A DNA stretch of 64,000 bases from Motilibacter aurantiacus (GTDB lineage Bacteria > Actinomycetota > Actinomycetes > Motilibacterales > Motilibacteraceae), in contig NZ_JAANNO010000005.1 of assembly GCF_011250645.1 (NCBI RefSeq), positions 152,863 through 216,862 of the forward strand, given 5' to 3'. The position numbers and the translations under genes are program-made. The notes below the pieces were generated by a model, which was given only the letters and a program-made list of their open reading frames with translations, did not search any database and was not told the DNA's origin. Of this stretch, positions 18,479 through 27,843 are shown piece after piece (within the stretch, counting starts at the first letter, position 1; each line of letters begins with the position of its first letter).

Positions 18479-19105
18479 GCGAGTTTCAGCCGGCCCCCCC
18501 GCCAGCAATTTCCTGACCACCCCTTTCGCACCCCGCCTGCACTTCAGGCACCGGGGCACCGCGCCGCGCATTTCTACGCCCGGCGGAAGTCCTGGCTTTC
18601 CGGCCGTCGCGCTTCTCGGGGACCGAATCGCCAGGGTCCCAGGCTCCTGCGCGGACGCCTGCGGCCGACGGGTGACCTCGCTCGCTGGGCATCACAACCC
18701 CTGCGAGCAAGGGCTTCTGTGCGTCGCCGCGGCGGACGGCCGCGCCCGGTGACGCCCTGCGGCGGCTCCTGCAGCCGGTCGGCAAACCTCAGTTTGAGCC
18801 TTCTCAACTTCTGCTGGTCACAAAGGCATAACACCATGCGCCGGCAGAAGTTTCTCCTTGACGGCGGCTTAGCCCTGAAACTATGTTGCGCTGGCGCGGC
18901 AAAGCAACAGCCGGCCGCGATTGTCGCCCGACCTTCCCCCGCGACGGGCCCGAGCAGCGATCTCGCCTTCTCCCTCACACGGTCCCACTCGCCCCTGTGC
19001 ACAACCGCAGGTGAAGGACGCAGGTGTCAGGCCGCGCTCCTGCCCTCGCACGACGACGTCGGGCGGTGGCCCTAGTTCCCAGCAGCAGCGAGGAGTTCCC
19101 ACGCA
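18479..19105. other. 627-bp intergenic region with promoter signals
   Basis: No coding sequence is supported here. The segment 18785-18900 is noticeably lower in G+C than its surroundings and holds the inverted repeat and the promoter listed separately. The remainder (18479-18780 and 18890-19090) shows nothing I can assign. Confidence 0.6.
18806..18887 (+). promoter_or_regulatory. Promoter and inverted repeat for the exported sugar-oxidation set
   Basis: TTGACG (18858-18863) and TATGTT (18882-18887) are spaced by 18 nt, a good sigma-A promoter about 220 nt before the sugar dehydrogenase start. Immediately upstream AACTTCTGC (18806-18814) is repeated in inverted form as GCAGAAGTT (18844-18852). 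The 29-nt gap suggests two operator half-sites or a hairpin. Confidence 0.5.
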
Positions 19106-22100
19106 ATGAAGCGAAGTCGGCTTCGTCTGCTCTCCGTGCCCCTGGCGCTCGCCGTCCCGGCGACCGCGCTCGCGGCAGCGGTGGCACCCGTGGCGTCCGC
19201 CGCGGACCCAGACCCGTTGAACTGGAACAACTACGAGAAGATCACGCTCAGCAAGGACGTAGGCGAGCCGATCGACCTCGCCGTCCTGCCCGACAAGCGG
19301 GTCCTGCACACGGCGCGCAACGGTGACCTCCGGCTGACCGACTCGACCACGGGCGTCACGAAGATCGTCAACCACCTCGACGTCTACAACAACTCCGAGG
19401 ACGGCCTTCAGACGGTCTCGATCGACCCGGGCTTCGCGACGAACAAGTGGGTCTACCTCTACTACGCCCCCCGCGTGATGAGCGGCACGGCGCAGAACGG
19501 GCAGCCCTACCCGGCGACGACGCCGACCGGCAGCGCCCCCAACACGCTTCCGGCCGGGCAGACGGAGTCGTACTGGCAGCAGTGGCTGGGCTACAACCAG
19601 CTCTCGCGCTTCAAGTGGGACGATGCCACCGGCGCGCTCGACCTCACGAGCGAGCAGGTCATCATCAAGGTCGAGTGGAACCGCGGACAGTGCTGCCACA
19701 ACGCCGGTGACGTCGGCTGGGACGCGGCCGGCAACCTGTTCCTCTCGGTCGGCGACAACACCGCAGCCAGCGCGCCGGGGGCGAACGGCATGGCCCCCAA
19801 CGTCGCCGTGCCGAACGGCAACCCGGGCAACGACGACCGTCGCGGCGCGGGCAACTCCAACGACCTGCGCGGCTCGATCCTGCGCATCAAGGTCGCCGAG
19901 GACGGCAGCTACACGATCCCGGAGGGCAACCTCTGGCCCGTCGGCACCGCCAGGACACGCCCGGAAATCTTCGTCAAGGGCGTGCGCAACCCGTTCCGCA
20001 TGGACGTCGACCCGGTGACGGGCACGGTGAACTGGGGCGACTACGGCCCCGACGCCGGCGCGCCGATCGCCGGCCGCGGCCCGATGGGCTTCGTCGAGTG
20101 GAACATCACCGGTGTCAACCGCCCGCTGCACTCCGGCTGGCCCTACTGCACCGGCAACAACTTCAACTACAACGAGTACAACTACGCGACCAACACCTCC
20201 GGCGTGGACTTCGACTGCGGCGCCGGAGCGGTGAACAACTCCCCATGGAACACCGGCCTGCAGCAGCTGCCGCCGTCGACGCCCGCCACCGCGTGGTACG
20301 GCGACCGCGTGGGAGACCAGCCCGCTGAGTTCGACGGCTTCGTCAACTTCGGCACCGGCACCGCCCAGTCGCCCATGGGTGGCCCGGTCTACCACTACGA
20401 CGCCACGAACCCGGCGACGACCAAGCTCCCCTCCTACTGGGACGGCAAGGTCTTCTTCTCCGAGTTCCAGCAGGACTACGCGGCGGCGCTGTCGGTCGAC
20501 TACGCCGACTACAAGCTCACCGGGCTCGAGGACTTCATGCCCAACGGCAAGGTGACCTCGACCGCCGCTCCCGCGTGGGACGGCACGATGGACATGGAGT
20601 TCGGCCCCGACGGCTCGCTCTACGTCCTCGACTACGGCACCAGCTACTTCCGCGCCAACCCGCAGGCCGGCCTCTACCGCGTGGACTTCGCCCCCGGGGA
20701 CAAGTCGCCGCAGGCCTCCTTCACGACGCAGCCGAGCTCGAGCAGCTCGGCCCCGCTGACGGTCAGCTTCAACGCCGCCGCCTCGGTCGACCCCGAGCGC
20801 ACGGCCCTGACGTACGAGTGGGACTTCACCAACGACGGCGTCTTCGACGCCACCGGGGTGACCGCGTCGTACACCTACACGCAGGTCGGCGCGTACACCG
20901 CCCGCCTTCGCGTGACCGACGCCTCCGGCAAGACCGGCCTCGTGTCGCGCCAGATCTCGGTCGGGAACCAGGCTCCGAGCCTTGCGCTGTCCACGCCGAA
21001 CGGCGGGTTCTTCGACTGGGGCCAGGCGGTCCCGTGGGCCGTCACGACCAGTGACCCCGAGGAGGGCACCGCGACGGTCTGCTCGCGGGTCGCGATGACC
21101 TTCGGCCTCGGCCACAACACGCACGCCCACCCGCTGACCACGGCGACCGGTTGCTCGGGCGCCTGGGCGACCCCGGTGGACGCGCCGCAGCACGGCGTGA
21201 CGGAGAACATCTTCGGCGTCATCGTCGCGCAGTACACCGACGCCGGCGCGGCGGGCGTCCCGGCGGCGACGAGCGACCTCGGCATCGAGATCAACTCCAA
21301 GCTGCAGCAGGCCGAGTGGTTCGACTCGCAGTCCGGCGTCGAGGTCACCTTCGACGAGAACGCGGGCGGCCTCAACAAGGTCACGTCGTTCGACGCGGGT
21401 GACTGGCTCGCCTGGGACCCGATCAACTTCACGAACATCACCGGCGCGCAGGTGAAGGCCTCCGGCACCGGCACGCTCTCCTTGCGCTGGAACTCCCCCG
21501 ACGCCGCGCCGTTCGCGACCGCCGCGTTCGACGGCACGGACTGGCAGACGGTCAACCTGGCCCTCACCGGCTCGGCGCTGCCGACCGGCACGGGCGAGCT
21601 CGTCGTCACCTCCACCGGTGGCGTGGTCTTCGACCAGGTCCAGTTCCTCGGCAACGGCATCGCCGACGTGACCGCCCCGGCGGTGACGGCGACGAGCACG
21701 CCCGCGGCGCCGCAGGGCGCCAACGGCTGGTACACCTCGGGCAACGTCACGGTGAACATCGCCGCGACGGACAACGGCACCGTCTCCACCCGGCAGTACC
21801 GCACGGCCTCGGCGGCGAGCCAGTGCAGCGCCGACGGCGCCACGTGGGCCAACCTGCCCACCAACGGCAACGTCACGGTGAGCCTCGAGGGCACGACGGT
21901 CGTCTGCTGGCGGGTCACCGACAACGGCGGCAACGTCGCGACCGGCAACGCCACCGTCCGCATCGACCGCACTGCACCGGCGATCAGCCTGGCGGGCGTG
22001 ACCGACGGGGCCATCGCCGACTCGGCCTACCTCACCGTGGGCGGCACCGACTCCGCGTCCGGCTTCCTGTCGGCCTCCGCGATCACGGTGAACGGCAAGA

Positions 22101-22474
22101 GCTACGGCGCCGGCCAGCCGATCGACCTCTCGACCCTGGCACCGGGCAGCCACACGCTCGTGGCCACGGTGAAGGACGTCGCCGGCAACACGCAGACGCA
22201 GACGGTCACCTTCACGACGACGGTCTCCTTCGACAGCATCGACGCGCTCATCTCGCGCTACGCGGCGGCGAAGACCATCTCCGCGAGCGCGGCCGCCGGC
22301 CTCCGTGACCGGCTCGAGGGAGCGGAGACCCGCGTCGAGCGCGGCCAGGCCTCCTCGGCGGTGAGCTACCTGAACCAGTTCATCGCCAGGGCCGACAGCC
22401 AGGTCAAGCAGAAGGCGGCGCACGACGTCCTCGTCCGCGACGCCCGGGCGCTCATCGCCTCGCTCGAAGGCTGA
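19106..22474 (+). CDS. Secreted PQQ-type sugar dehydrogenase, multidomain
   Basis: This 1122-residue exported protein has a Sec signal peptide (residues 1-33, cleaved after ASAA). A six-bladed glucose/sorbosone-dehydrogenase-type propeller follows to about residue 530 (GEPIDLAVLPDKRVLHTARN, NRGQCCHNAGDVGWD, IFVKGVRNPFRMDVD). Then come a PKD domain (534-623), an unassigned region, a CBM6-like segment (about 735-855, WFDSQSGVEVTFDENAGGL), two Ig-like domains and a C-terminal helical module (1042-1122). That module is also present in the next gene. The enzyme probably oxidises sugars or sugar polymers outside the cell; PQQ dependence is inferred. The ATG has GAGGAG upstream. Confidence 0.85.
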   Translation: MKRSRLRLLSVPLALAVPATALAAAVAPVASAADPDPLNWNNYEKITLSKDVGEPIDLAVLPDKRVLHTARNGDLRLTDSTTGVTKIVNHLDVYNNSEDGLQTVSIDPGFATNKWVYLYYAPRVMSGTAQNGQPYPATTPTGSAPNTLPAGQTESYWQQWLGYNQLSRFKWDDATGALDLTSEQVIIKVEWNRGQCCHNAGDVGWDAAGNLFLSVGDNTAASAPGANGMAPNVAVPNGNPGNDDRRGAGNSNDLRGSILRIKVAEDGSYTIPEGNLWPVGTARTRPEIFVKGVRNPFRMDVDPVTGTVNWGDYGPDAGAPIAGRGPMGFVEWNITGVNRPLHSGWPYCTGNNFNYNEYNYATNTSGVDFDCGAGAVNNSPWNTGLQQLPPSTPATAWYGDRVGDQPAEFDGFVNFGTGTAQSPMGGPVYHYDATNPATTKLPSYWDGKVFFSEFQQDYAAALSVDYADYKLTGLEDFMPNGKVTSTAAPAWDGTMDMEFGPDGSLYVLDYGTSYFRANPQAGLYRVDFAPGDKSPQASFTTQPSSSSSAPLTVSFNAAASVDPERTALTYEWDFTNDGVFDATGVTASYTYTQVGAYTARLRVTDASGKTGLVSRQISVGNQAPSLALSTPNGGFFDWGQAVPWAVTTSDPEEGTATVCSRVAMTFGLGHNTHAHPLTTATGCSGAWATPVDAPQHGVTENIFGVIVAQYTDAGAAGVPAATSDLGIEINSKLQQAEWFDSQSGVEVTFDENAGGLNKVTSFDAGDWLAWDPINFTNITGAQVKASGTGTLSLRWNSPDAAPFATAAFDGTDWQTVNLALTGSALPTGTGELVVTSTGGVVFDQVQFLGNGIADVTAPAVTATSTPAAPQGANGWYTSGNVTVNIAATDNGTVSTRQYRTASAASQCSADGATWANLPTNGNVTVSLEGTTVVCWRVTDNGGNVATGNATVRIDRTAPAISLAGVTDGAIADSAYLTVGGTDSASGFLSASAITVNGKSYGAGQPIDLSTLAPGSHTLVATVKDVAGNTQTQTVTFTTTVSFDSIDALISRYAAAKTISASAAAGLRDRLEGAETRVERGQASSAVSYLNQFIARADSQVKQKAAHDVLVRDARALIASLEG

Positions 22475-22496
22475 GCGAGCGCCCCGACAGCACGAC

Positions 22497-22528
22497 GGCC
22501 GGCCCGGCGGTCATCCGCCGGGCCGGCC
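22497..22528 (+). terminator. Terminator after the sugar dehydrogenase
   Basis: A perfect 14-bp stem (GGCCGGCCCGGCGG with its complement) closes a TCAT loop, 22 nt after the stop codon. Confidence 0.7.
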
Positions 22529-22583
22529 TCCCCGGGCCACTTCGCGGCCCAACGCCACCTTCGTGTGTCAGAGGAGAGTCTTC

Positions 22584-23942
22584 ATGAGCAAGCTCAACCG
22601 CCGAGGGTTCCTCGGCCTGGCCGGCGCGTCCGCCGTCGGCGTCGCGGCCTCGCCGCTGCTCGGGATCAGCCCCGCGAGCGCGGCCCTCGACGTCGCGGCG
22701 CCCGACACCCCGCTCGAGAACCTCGGCCTGCAGCTCTACACCGTGCGGGACAAGATCACGTCGCTCGGCTTCGCGGTCGTGTTCGAGGAGCTGGCGCGCA
22801 TCGGCTACAAGGAGGTCGAGTTCGCGGGCTACACCCAGTCCACGAGCATCCTCGGCCGGCAGATCACCATCGCCGAGATCAAGAAGGCGCTCGACGACAA
22901 CGGCCTCAAGGCGATCGGCTCGCACATCGGCGCGGCCGCGCTCGTCGACCCCGCCCAGCGGGACGCGTCGTTCCAGGCCGCCGTCGAGCTGGGCATGCCC
23001 TACGTCGGCACCGCGAACGACTTCTGGGGCGCGAGCAGCACCCCGAGCTCGACGAACACGCTCGGCATCTACGGGACCGCGCGCACCATCGCGGACCTGC
23101 AGCGTGGTGTCGACTCGCTCAACAAGGCCGCGGTCGTCGCGCGGGACAAGTTCGGCCTCAAGGGCATCTACCAGCACAACCACCAGAACGAGTTCGGCTT
23201 CGCCACGGACAACAGCGCGGTCCGCCGGTACGACGTGTGGAGCGCGGGCCTGGACGACAGCACCGGCGCGTTCCTGGAGATGGACATCGCGTGGGCCTTC
23301 AAGGGCGCGCGCACCTTCCCCGGCCCGACGGCGGCCACCCCCGGTCAGCACCAGGCGAGCTACCTCGGCGGCTTCGACCCGGCCGACTACGTCGTGGCGA
23401 ACCCGAACCGCTACAAGCTGTTCCACACCAAGGACGCGGTGCCCACCGCGCTCACGGCCAACACGATCCCCGGTGACCTCACCCCGGTCGAGTTCGGCAC
23501 CGGCATCGTGCCGTTCCGCGCCTTCTTCGCCAAGGTCGGCGCCAAGGCGGCGGCGACGGGCGTCTACGAGCAGGACACCGCCACCGCCGCGAACGTCCCC
23601 GGCGGCTCGCTCGGTGCGGCCGCCCGCTCGTACGACGGCATGTACTACGTCCGCACGCTGACGTGGCTCGACGAGCTGTACGCCCTCGTCGGCCGCTACG
23701 TCACCGCGGGCCGGGTCAAGACCACCGTCGGCGACGACCTGCAGGGCCGCGTCGGCAACGCGATCAAGCGCTACGAGGGGGGCCACGAGGAGTCGGCGAT
23801 CGGCTACCTCGGCCAGTTCGTCGCCAAGGTGAACAACCAGGTCAAGGGCGACGACGCCGCCAAGGCGCAGCTGCTCACGGTCGCCAACGTCGTCCTGGGC
23901 TGGCTGCAGACCTCCGAGGACAAGGAGAACGGCGTCCTCTGA
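22584..23942 (+). CDS. Tat-exported sugar phosphate isomerase/epimerase-like protein
   Basis: The N-terminus is a twin-arginine signal (NRRGFLGLAGASAVGVAASP). The 452-residue protein then shows a xylose-isomerase-like TIM barrel: LGLQLYTVRDKI, GYKEVEFAGYT, LKAIGSHIG, YQHNHQNEF and FLEMDIAWAFKG, which include the usual His and Glu metal ligands. Residues from about 365 to 447 form a helical module related to the C-terminus of the upstream dehydrogenase. The ATG at 22584 follows GAGGAGAG. As an exported protein it probably acts on free sugars or inositols rather than phosphates. Confidence 0.82.
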   Translation: MSKLNRRGFLGLAGASAVGVAASPLLGISPASAALDVAAPDTPLENLGLQLYTVRDKITSLGFAVVFEELARIGYKEVEFAGYTQSTSILGRQITIAEIKKALDDNGLKAIGSHIGAAALVDPAQRDASFQAAVELGMPYVGTANDFWGASSTPSSTNTLGIYGTARTIADLQRGVDSLNKAAVVARDKFGLKGIYQHNHQNEFGFATDNSAVRRYDVWSAGLDDSTGAFLEMDIAWAFKGARTFPGPTAATPGQHQASYLGGFDPADYVVANPNRYKLFHTKDAVPTALTANTIPGDLTPVEFGTGIVPFRAFFAKVGAKAAATGVYEQDTATAANVPGGSLGAAARSYDGMYYVRTLTWLDELYALVGRYVTAGRVKTTVGDDLQGRVGNAIKRYEGGHEESAIGYLGQFVAKVNNQVKGDDAAKAQLLTVANVVLGWLQTSEDKENGVL

Positions 23943-23980
23943 CACCGCCTCCGCCACCCGGCCGGCTCGCACGTCGTCCA

Positions 23981-24012
23981 GGGGCCTCGGCGCTTCGGCG
24001 CCGGGGCCCCTT
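23981..24012 (+). terminator. Terminator after the isomerase gene
   Basis: AGGGGCCTCGGCGC pairs with GCGCCGGGGCCCCT (14 bp with one G-T pair) around a TTCG tetraloop, 38 nt after the stop. Confidence 0.7.
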
Positions 24013-24091
24013 GCCGTTCGGCGGGCCGAGGCCGTAGACCTGTCCTGCGTGCCCCTCCGGGCCGCGTGTCCGTCCTCAGCGTGGAGGAGAC

Positions 24092-25273
24092 ATGCAGCAG
24101 AGCCCTTCCCTGACCCGCCGTCAGGCCCTGCTCGGCGGGGCGGCCGCACTCGCCGGCACCGCCGGGCTGGCCGCCGCGCCGAGAGCAACGGCGGCAGTAG
24201 CGGCGGCCCGCGGCGTGACGGGCGAGCCGTGGGGGTCGACCGGGACCGGCGACCAGGTCACCCGCTACACCCTGCGCAACGCCGCCGGGACGACCGCCCG
24301 CATCCTGACCCTCGGCGGCGTCCTGCAGACGCTGGAGGTGCCAGACCGGCGCGGCCGGCTGCGCAACGTGACCCTCGGCTTCGCATCGGTCGAGCCCTAC
24401 CTCGTCAACGCCCCCAACTTCGGCGCGATCATCGGGCGCTACGCCAACCGCATCGCCAACGGCGCGTTCACCCTCGACGGGGCGGCGTACCTGCTGCCGA
24501 TCAACAACCCGCCCAACACCCTGCACGGAGGCCCCGTCGGCTTCGCCCGGCGCGTCTGGTCCGCTGTCCCCTTCACGACCCCGACGTCGATGGGGGTCCG
24601 CCTGAGCTACGTCGACCCGGCCGGCGAAGCCGGCTTCCCGGGGACGCTGAGCACGCTCGTGACCTACTCGCTGACCGAGGACGACGCGCTCCGCATCGCC
24701 TTCCGCGCCACGACCGATGCCCCCACCGTGGTCAACCTGACCAACCACGCCTACTTCAACCTCGCCGGGGAGGGGGCCGGCGACGTCTACGACACCCTGC
24801 TCCGGGTCCACGCGAAGCGCTACGTCCCGATCGACGCGGTGTCGATCCCGACCGGCAGACTGGCCCCGGTCCACGGCACCCCGTTCGACTTCGCGACCCC
24901 CACGGCCATCGGCGCCCGCATCCGCAACCGGCACCAACAGCTGGACAACGGGCGCGGGTACGACCACAGCTTCGAGGTGACCGGGGGCGGCGGGTCGCGG
25001 CTCGTGCGCGCGGCCGAGGCGACCGACCCCCGCTCGGGCCGCCGGCTGACGGTCTGGACGACCGAGCCGGGGGTGCAGCTCTACACCGGCAACTTCCTCG
25101 ACGGCACCCTGCGCGGGACCAGCGGCCGGGCGTACCGGCAGTCCGACGGCTTCGCGCTGGAGACCCAGCACTTCCCGGACTCGCCGAACCAGCCGGGCTT
25201 CCCCTCGACGGTGCTGCGGCCCGGGCAGGTGTACCGCACGACCACCGTGTACGCCTTCTCGACCGTGCGGTGA
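24092..25273 (+). CDS. galM: Exported aldose 1-epimerase (mutarotase)
   Basis: The 393-residue protein has a Tat-like signal (TRRQALLGGAAALAGTAGLA) and the GalM fold: FGAIIGRYANRIANG, NTLHGGPVGF (substrate His), VNLTNHAYFNLAGE (catalytic His) and GFALETQHFPDSPNQP (catalytic Glu). It interconverts alpha and beta anomers of aldoses. Export and its position behind the sugar dehydrogenase and isomerase suggest that it feeds the correct anomer to an extracellular oxidation route. It has its own ribosome binding site (GGAGGA) and follows a terminator. Confidence 0.92.
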   Translation: MQQSPSLTRRQALLGGAAALAGTAGLAAAPRATAAVAAARGVTGEPWGSTGTGDQVTRYTLRNAAGTTARILTLGGVLQTLEVPDRRGRLRNVTLGFASVEPYLVNAPNFGAIIGRYANRIANGAFTLDGAAYLLPINNPPNTLHGGPVGFARRVWSAVPFTTPTSMGVRLSYVDPAGEAGFPGTLSTLVTYSLTEDDALRIAFRATTDAPTVVNLTNHAYFNLAGEGAGDVYDTLLRVHAKRYVPIDAVSIPTGRLAPVHGTPFDFATPTAIGARIRNRHQQLDNGRGYDHSFEVTGGGGSRLVRAAEATDPRSGRRLTVWTTEPGVQLYTGNFLDGTLRGTSGRAYRQSDGFALETQHFPDSPNQPGFPSTVLRPGQVYRTTTVYAFSTVR

Positions 25274-25289
25274 GCCGCCGGGCTCGGGG

Positions 25290-26255
25290 TCAGGGGGCCG
25301 CAGGCCGCTGGCGGGCGCGGAACTCCCCGCGCCCCTCGTCGCCGAGCCAGTCGGCGTACGACTGCCCGGTGAGCTCCTCGAGCTCCTTGATGTCCTCGAC
25401 CAGCGGGGCGAGCACCTCGCGCCGCTGCTCGACCGTGAGCCGTGGGCGCGCGGTCCCGCTGGCGTGCAGGGCCTTGAGCAGCGGGACGGCCGCCACGCGC
25501 CATGCGCGCGGCGGGAGGTACGCGCCGACCGCCGCCCCGGCCCGGATCGCCGTGGCGAGCACGGCGGTGCGCCGGGTCGCCGGGACGTACGGGCGGACGT
25601 TCTCCGGCGGGGCGTCGACCGCGTGCCCGCGCGGCACGCCCAGGAAGGAGCAGACCGTGTCGAGGGTCTGCTGCGGCTCGTCGACGAGCTGGCGGTAGCG
25701 CAGCACGAGCACCTGCTCGCGGGGAAAGAGCGAGTAGAGGTGCCGCAGCTGCTCCCCGTAGCGCCCGAGCCGGCTGTAGTGCCAGAACGGCGCCCATCCC
25801 GCGGCGACGCGGGCGTCCTCGCAGCGGCACGCCTCGACGAAGTCGTCGACCGGCTCCAGCCCGTCGGACCAGAGGTGCATCCAGTTCGAGTACGCCCGGT
25901 CGACGGGGTCGCGGACGACCGCGATCAGCTTGGCGTGGGGCACCGTGCCGCGCAGGCGCTCCTGCGCGCCACGGTCGTACAGGTAGAACGGGGTGCTCTC
26001 CCCGCGCAGCGCCCCCGGCGGGGCATCGGCGAAGAGCGCTTCGTAGGCGTCGCGCCTCCACACCCATTCACGGGCGCTGTGCGCGTCCCCGGGGCCGCGC
26101 TGCCCCGACCGGGCAGGCGGCCGGTCGTCGCAGAGGAAGTACTTCGGCTCCTTGACCCGGGACAGGTGCAGCCCGGGGTGCGCCACCAGCGCGGCATGCA
26201 GCGCCGTCGTGCCGGCCTTGGGCGCGCCGACGAGGAAGAAGTCCGGAAGAGCCAT
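25290..26255 (-). CDS. Sulfotransferase family protein
   Basis: The 321-residue protein begins with the PAPS 5'-phosphosulfate loop FFLVGAPKAGTTALH and has the 3'-phosphate motif LIAVVRDPVDRAYSNWMH near residue 125, with RYRQLVDEP and TVCSFLGVP further on. It transfers sulfate from PAPS to an alcohol, amine or carbohydrate. The acceptor is unknown. The ATG at 26255 has GAAGGA upstream. The gene starts 34 nt after metQ on the same strand and may be read from the metNIQ transcript. Confidence 0.87.
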   Translation of the reverse strand: MALPDFFLVGAPKAGTTALHAALVAHPGLHLSRVKEPKYFLCDDRPPARSGQRGPGDAHSAREWVWRRDAYEALFADAPPGALRGESTPFYLYDRGAQERLRGTVPHAKLIAVVRDPVDRAYSNWMHLWSDGLEPVDDFVEACRCEDARVAAGWAPFWHYSRLGRYGEQLRHLYSLFPREQVLVLRYRQLVDEPQQTLDTVCSFLGVPRGHAVDAPPENVRPYVPATRRTAVLATAIRAGAAVGAYLPPRAWRVAAVPLLKALHASGTARPRLTVEQRREVLAPLVEDIKELEELTGQSYADWLGDEGRGEFRARQRPAAP

Positions 26256-26289
26256 GACAGTCCTTCGGTCGGCGCGCCGCGGCGACAGG

Positions 26290-27141
26290 TCAGAAAGCGG
26301 GGAGCACCTCACCCGCCGGCCACTTGGTCTCGATGAACTCCTTGACCTGCGGCGAGTGCAGCAGCTCGTCGAGCTTCAGCAGCGCCGGGTTGGACTTGTC
26401 CTCCGTGCGGACGGCGAGGAAGTTCGAGTAGGGGTTGCCCTCGCCGCTCTCGATGAGCAGCGAGTCCTCGGCCGGGTTGAGCCCCGCCTCGAGCGCGTAG
26501 TTGCCGTTGATGATGGCCAGGTCGAAGTCGTCCAGCGTCCTCGGCAGCTGCTCGGGGTCGGTCTCCACGAACTCCAGGTCCTTGGTGTTGGAGTCGATGT
26601 CGAAGATCGTCGGGTCCTTGTCCCCGGTGTCCTTGAGCGTGATGACGCCGGCCTTCACCAGCAGGTCGAGGGCGCGTGCCTGGTTCGAGGGGTCGTTCGT
26701 GATGCCGACCTTCCCCTGCTGCGGCAGCTCGGCGACGTCCTGGATCTTCTTCGAGTACGCGGCGTACGGCTCGATGTGCACGCCCTCGTAGTGGTCGAAG
26801 TCGTAGCCCTGCGACTCCTCCTGCGACTCGAGGTAGGGCAGGTGCTGGAAGTAGTTGCCGTCCAGGTCGCCCTCGGAGAGCGCGACGTTGGGCTGGATGT
26901 AGTCGGTGTACTCGACGATGTCGAGGTTCAGGCCGGCGTCCTTGGCCAGGTTGTCCTGCACGAAGCGCAGGATGTCTGCGTGCGGGACGGGGCTTGCACC
27001 GATCTTGAGCGTGACCGGGCTGGCCGCTGCGGGCGTCTGCTGCGCGGCAGGCGCGGCGTCCTCCGAGTCGTCCCCGCCGCACGCGGCGAGCAGCGCCATC
27101 GCCGACAGTGCCGCCGCCAACGTCGTCAGGGTCTTGCGCAT
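26290..27141 (-). CDS. metQ: MetQ/NlpA, methionine-binding lipoprotein
   Basis: A lipoprotein signal (SAMALLAACGGDD) precedes a 283-residue NlpA-type binding protein: TLKIGASPVPHADILRF, LDGNYFQHLPYLES and GNPYSNFLAVR are diagnostic. It captures methionine (possibly also the sulfoxide or D-methionine) for the MetNI transporter. It is the third gene of metN-metI-metQ. Confidence 0.93.
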   Translation of the reverse strand: MRKTLTTLAAALSAMALLAACGGDDSEDAAPAAQQTPAAASPVTLKIGASPVPHADILRFVQDNLAKDAGLNLDIVEYTDYIQPNVALSEGDLDGNYFQHLPYLESQEESQGYDFDHYEGVHIEPYAAYSKKIQDVAELPQQGKVGITNDPSNQARALDLLVKAGVITLKDTGDKDPTIFDIDSNTKDLEFVETDPEQLPRTLDDFDLAIINGNYALEAGLNPAEDSLLIESGEGNPYSNFLAVRTEDKSNPALLKLDELLHSPQVKEFIETKWPAGEVLPAF

Positions 27142-27168
27142 CTGTGGTTCTCCTTCAGGAATCGGTTC

Positions 27169-27843
27169 TCAGCGGTGGTCGAGTCGTCGGACGAGGAAGT
27201 CGCCGACGAGCTGCACGACCTGGACGATCAGGATGAGGACGATCACGGTCACGACCATGACGTCGGTCATGTAGCGGTTGTAGCCGTAGCTCACGGCGAG
27301 GAAGCCGAGCCCGCCTCCTCCGACGGAGCCGGCCATCGCGGAGTACGAGATCAGGGCCACGGTGGTGACAGTGAGGCCGGAGACGATGCTCGGCAGCGCC
27401 TCGGGCACGAGCACCTTGCTGACGATCTGCAGGCGGCTCGAGCCCATGACGCGGGCCGCCTCGACCTTGCCGGGGCTCACCTCGCGCACCGAGGTCTCCA
27501 CCAGGCGCGCGAAGAACGGCACGGCCCCGACGGTGAGCGGGACGATCACCGCCTTCGGGCCGATGTTGGTGCCGACGATCAGCTTGGTGAACGGGATGAT
27601 CGCGATCAGCAGGATGAGGAACGGCAGTGACCGGCCGATGTTGACGATCAGGCCCAGCACCCGGTTGACGACGGCGTTGGGCGCGAGGCCGCCGCGGGCG
27701 GTGACGTGCAGCACGAGGCCGAGCGGCAGCCCGAGGATCGCGGTGAGGACGGTGCTCCAGCCGACCATCTGGAAGGTCTCCAGCGTGGCCTCCGGCAGCC
27801 GCTCCTGGATGACCGGCGAGTCGAAGACGTCGAACATGCTCAT
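27169..27843 (-). CDS. metI: MetI, methionine ABC transporter permease
   Basis: A 224-residue inner-membrane protein with about five helices. TFQMVGWSTVLTAILGLPLG is typical near the N-terminus and the EAA loop reads VEAARVMGSSRLQIVSKVLV. Its ATG overlaps the metN stop (ATGA), and metQ starts 27 nt downstream. Confidence 0.93.
   Translation of the reverse strand: MSMFDVFDSPVIQERLPEATLETFQMVGWSTVLTAILGLPLGLVLHVTARGGLAPNAVVNRVLGLIVNIGRSLPFLILLIAIIPFTKLIVGTNIGPKAVIVPLTVGAVPFFARLVETSVREVSPGKVEAARVMGSSRLQIVSKVLVPEALPSIVSGLTVTTVALISYSAMAGSVGGGGLGFLAVSYGYNRYMTDVMVVTVIVLILIVQVVQLVGDFLVRRLDHR

Noticed and set aside
18881-22423. Long open frame antisense to the sugar dehydrogenase (1180 codons)
   Set aside because: Composition is the Arg/Val/Gly/His-rich pattern of a GC-rich shadow frame, with no domain; the plus-strand protein has clear domains and a signal peptide.
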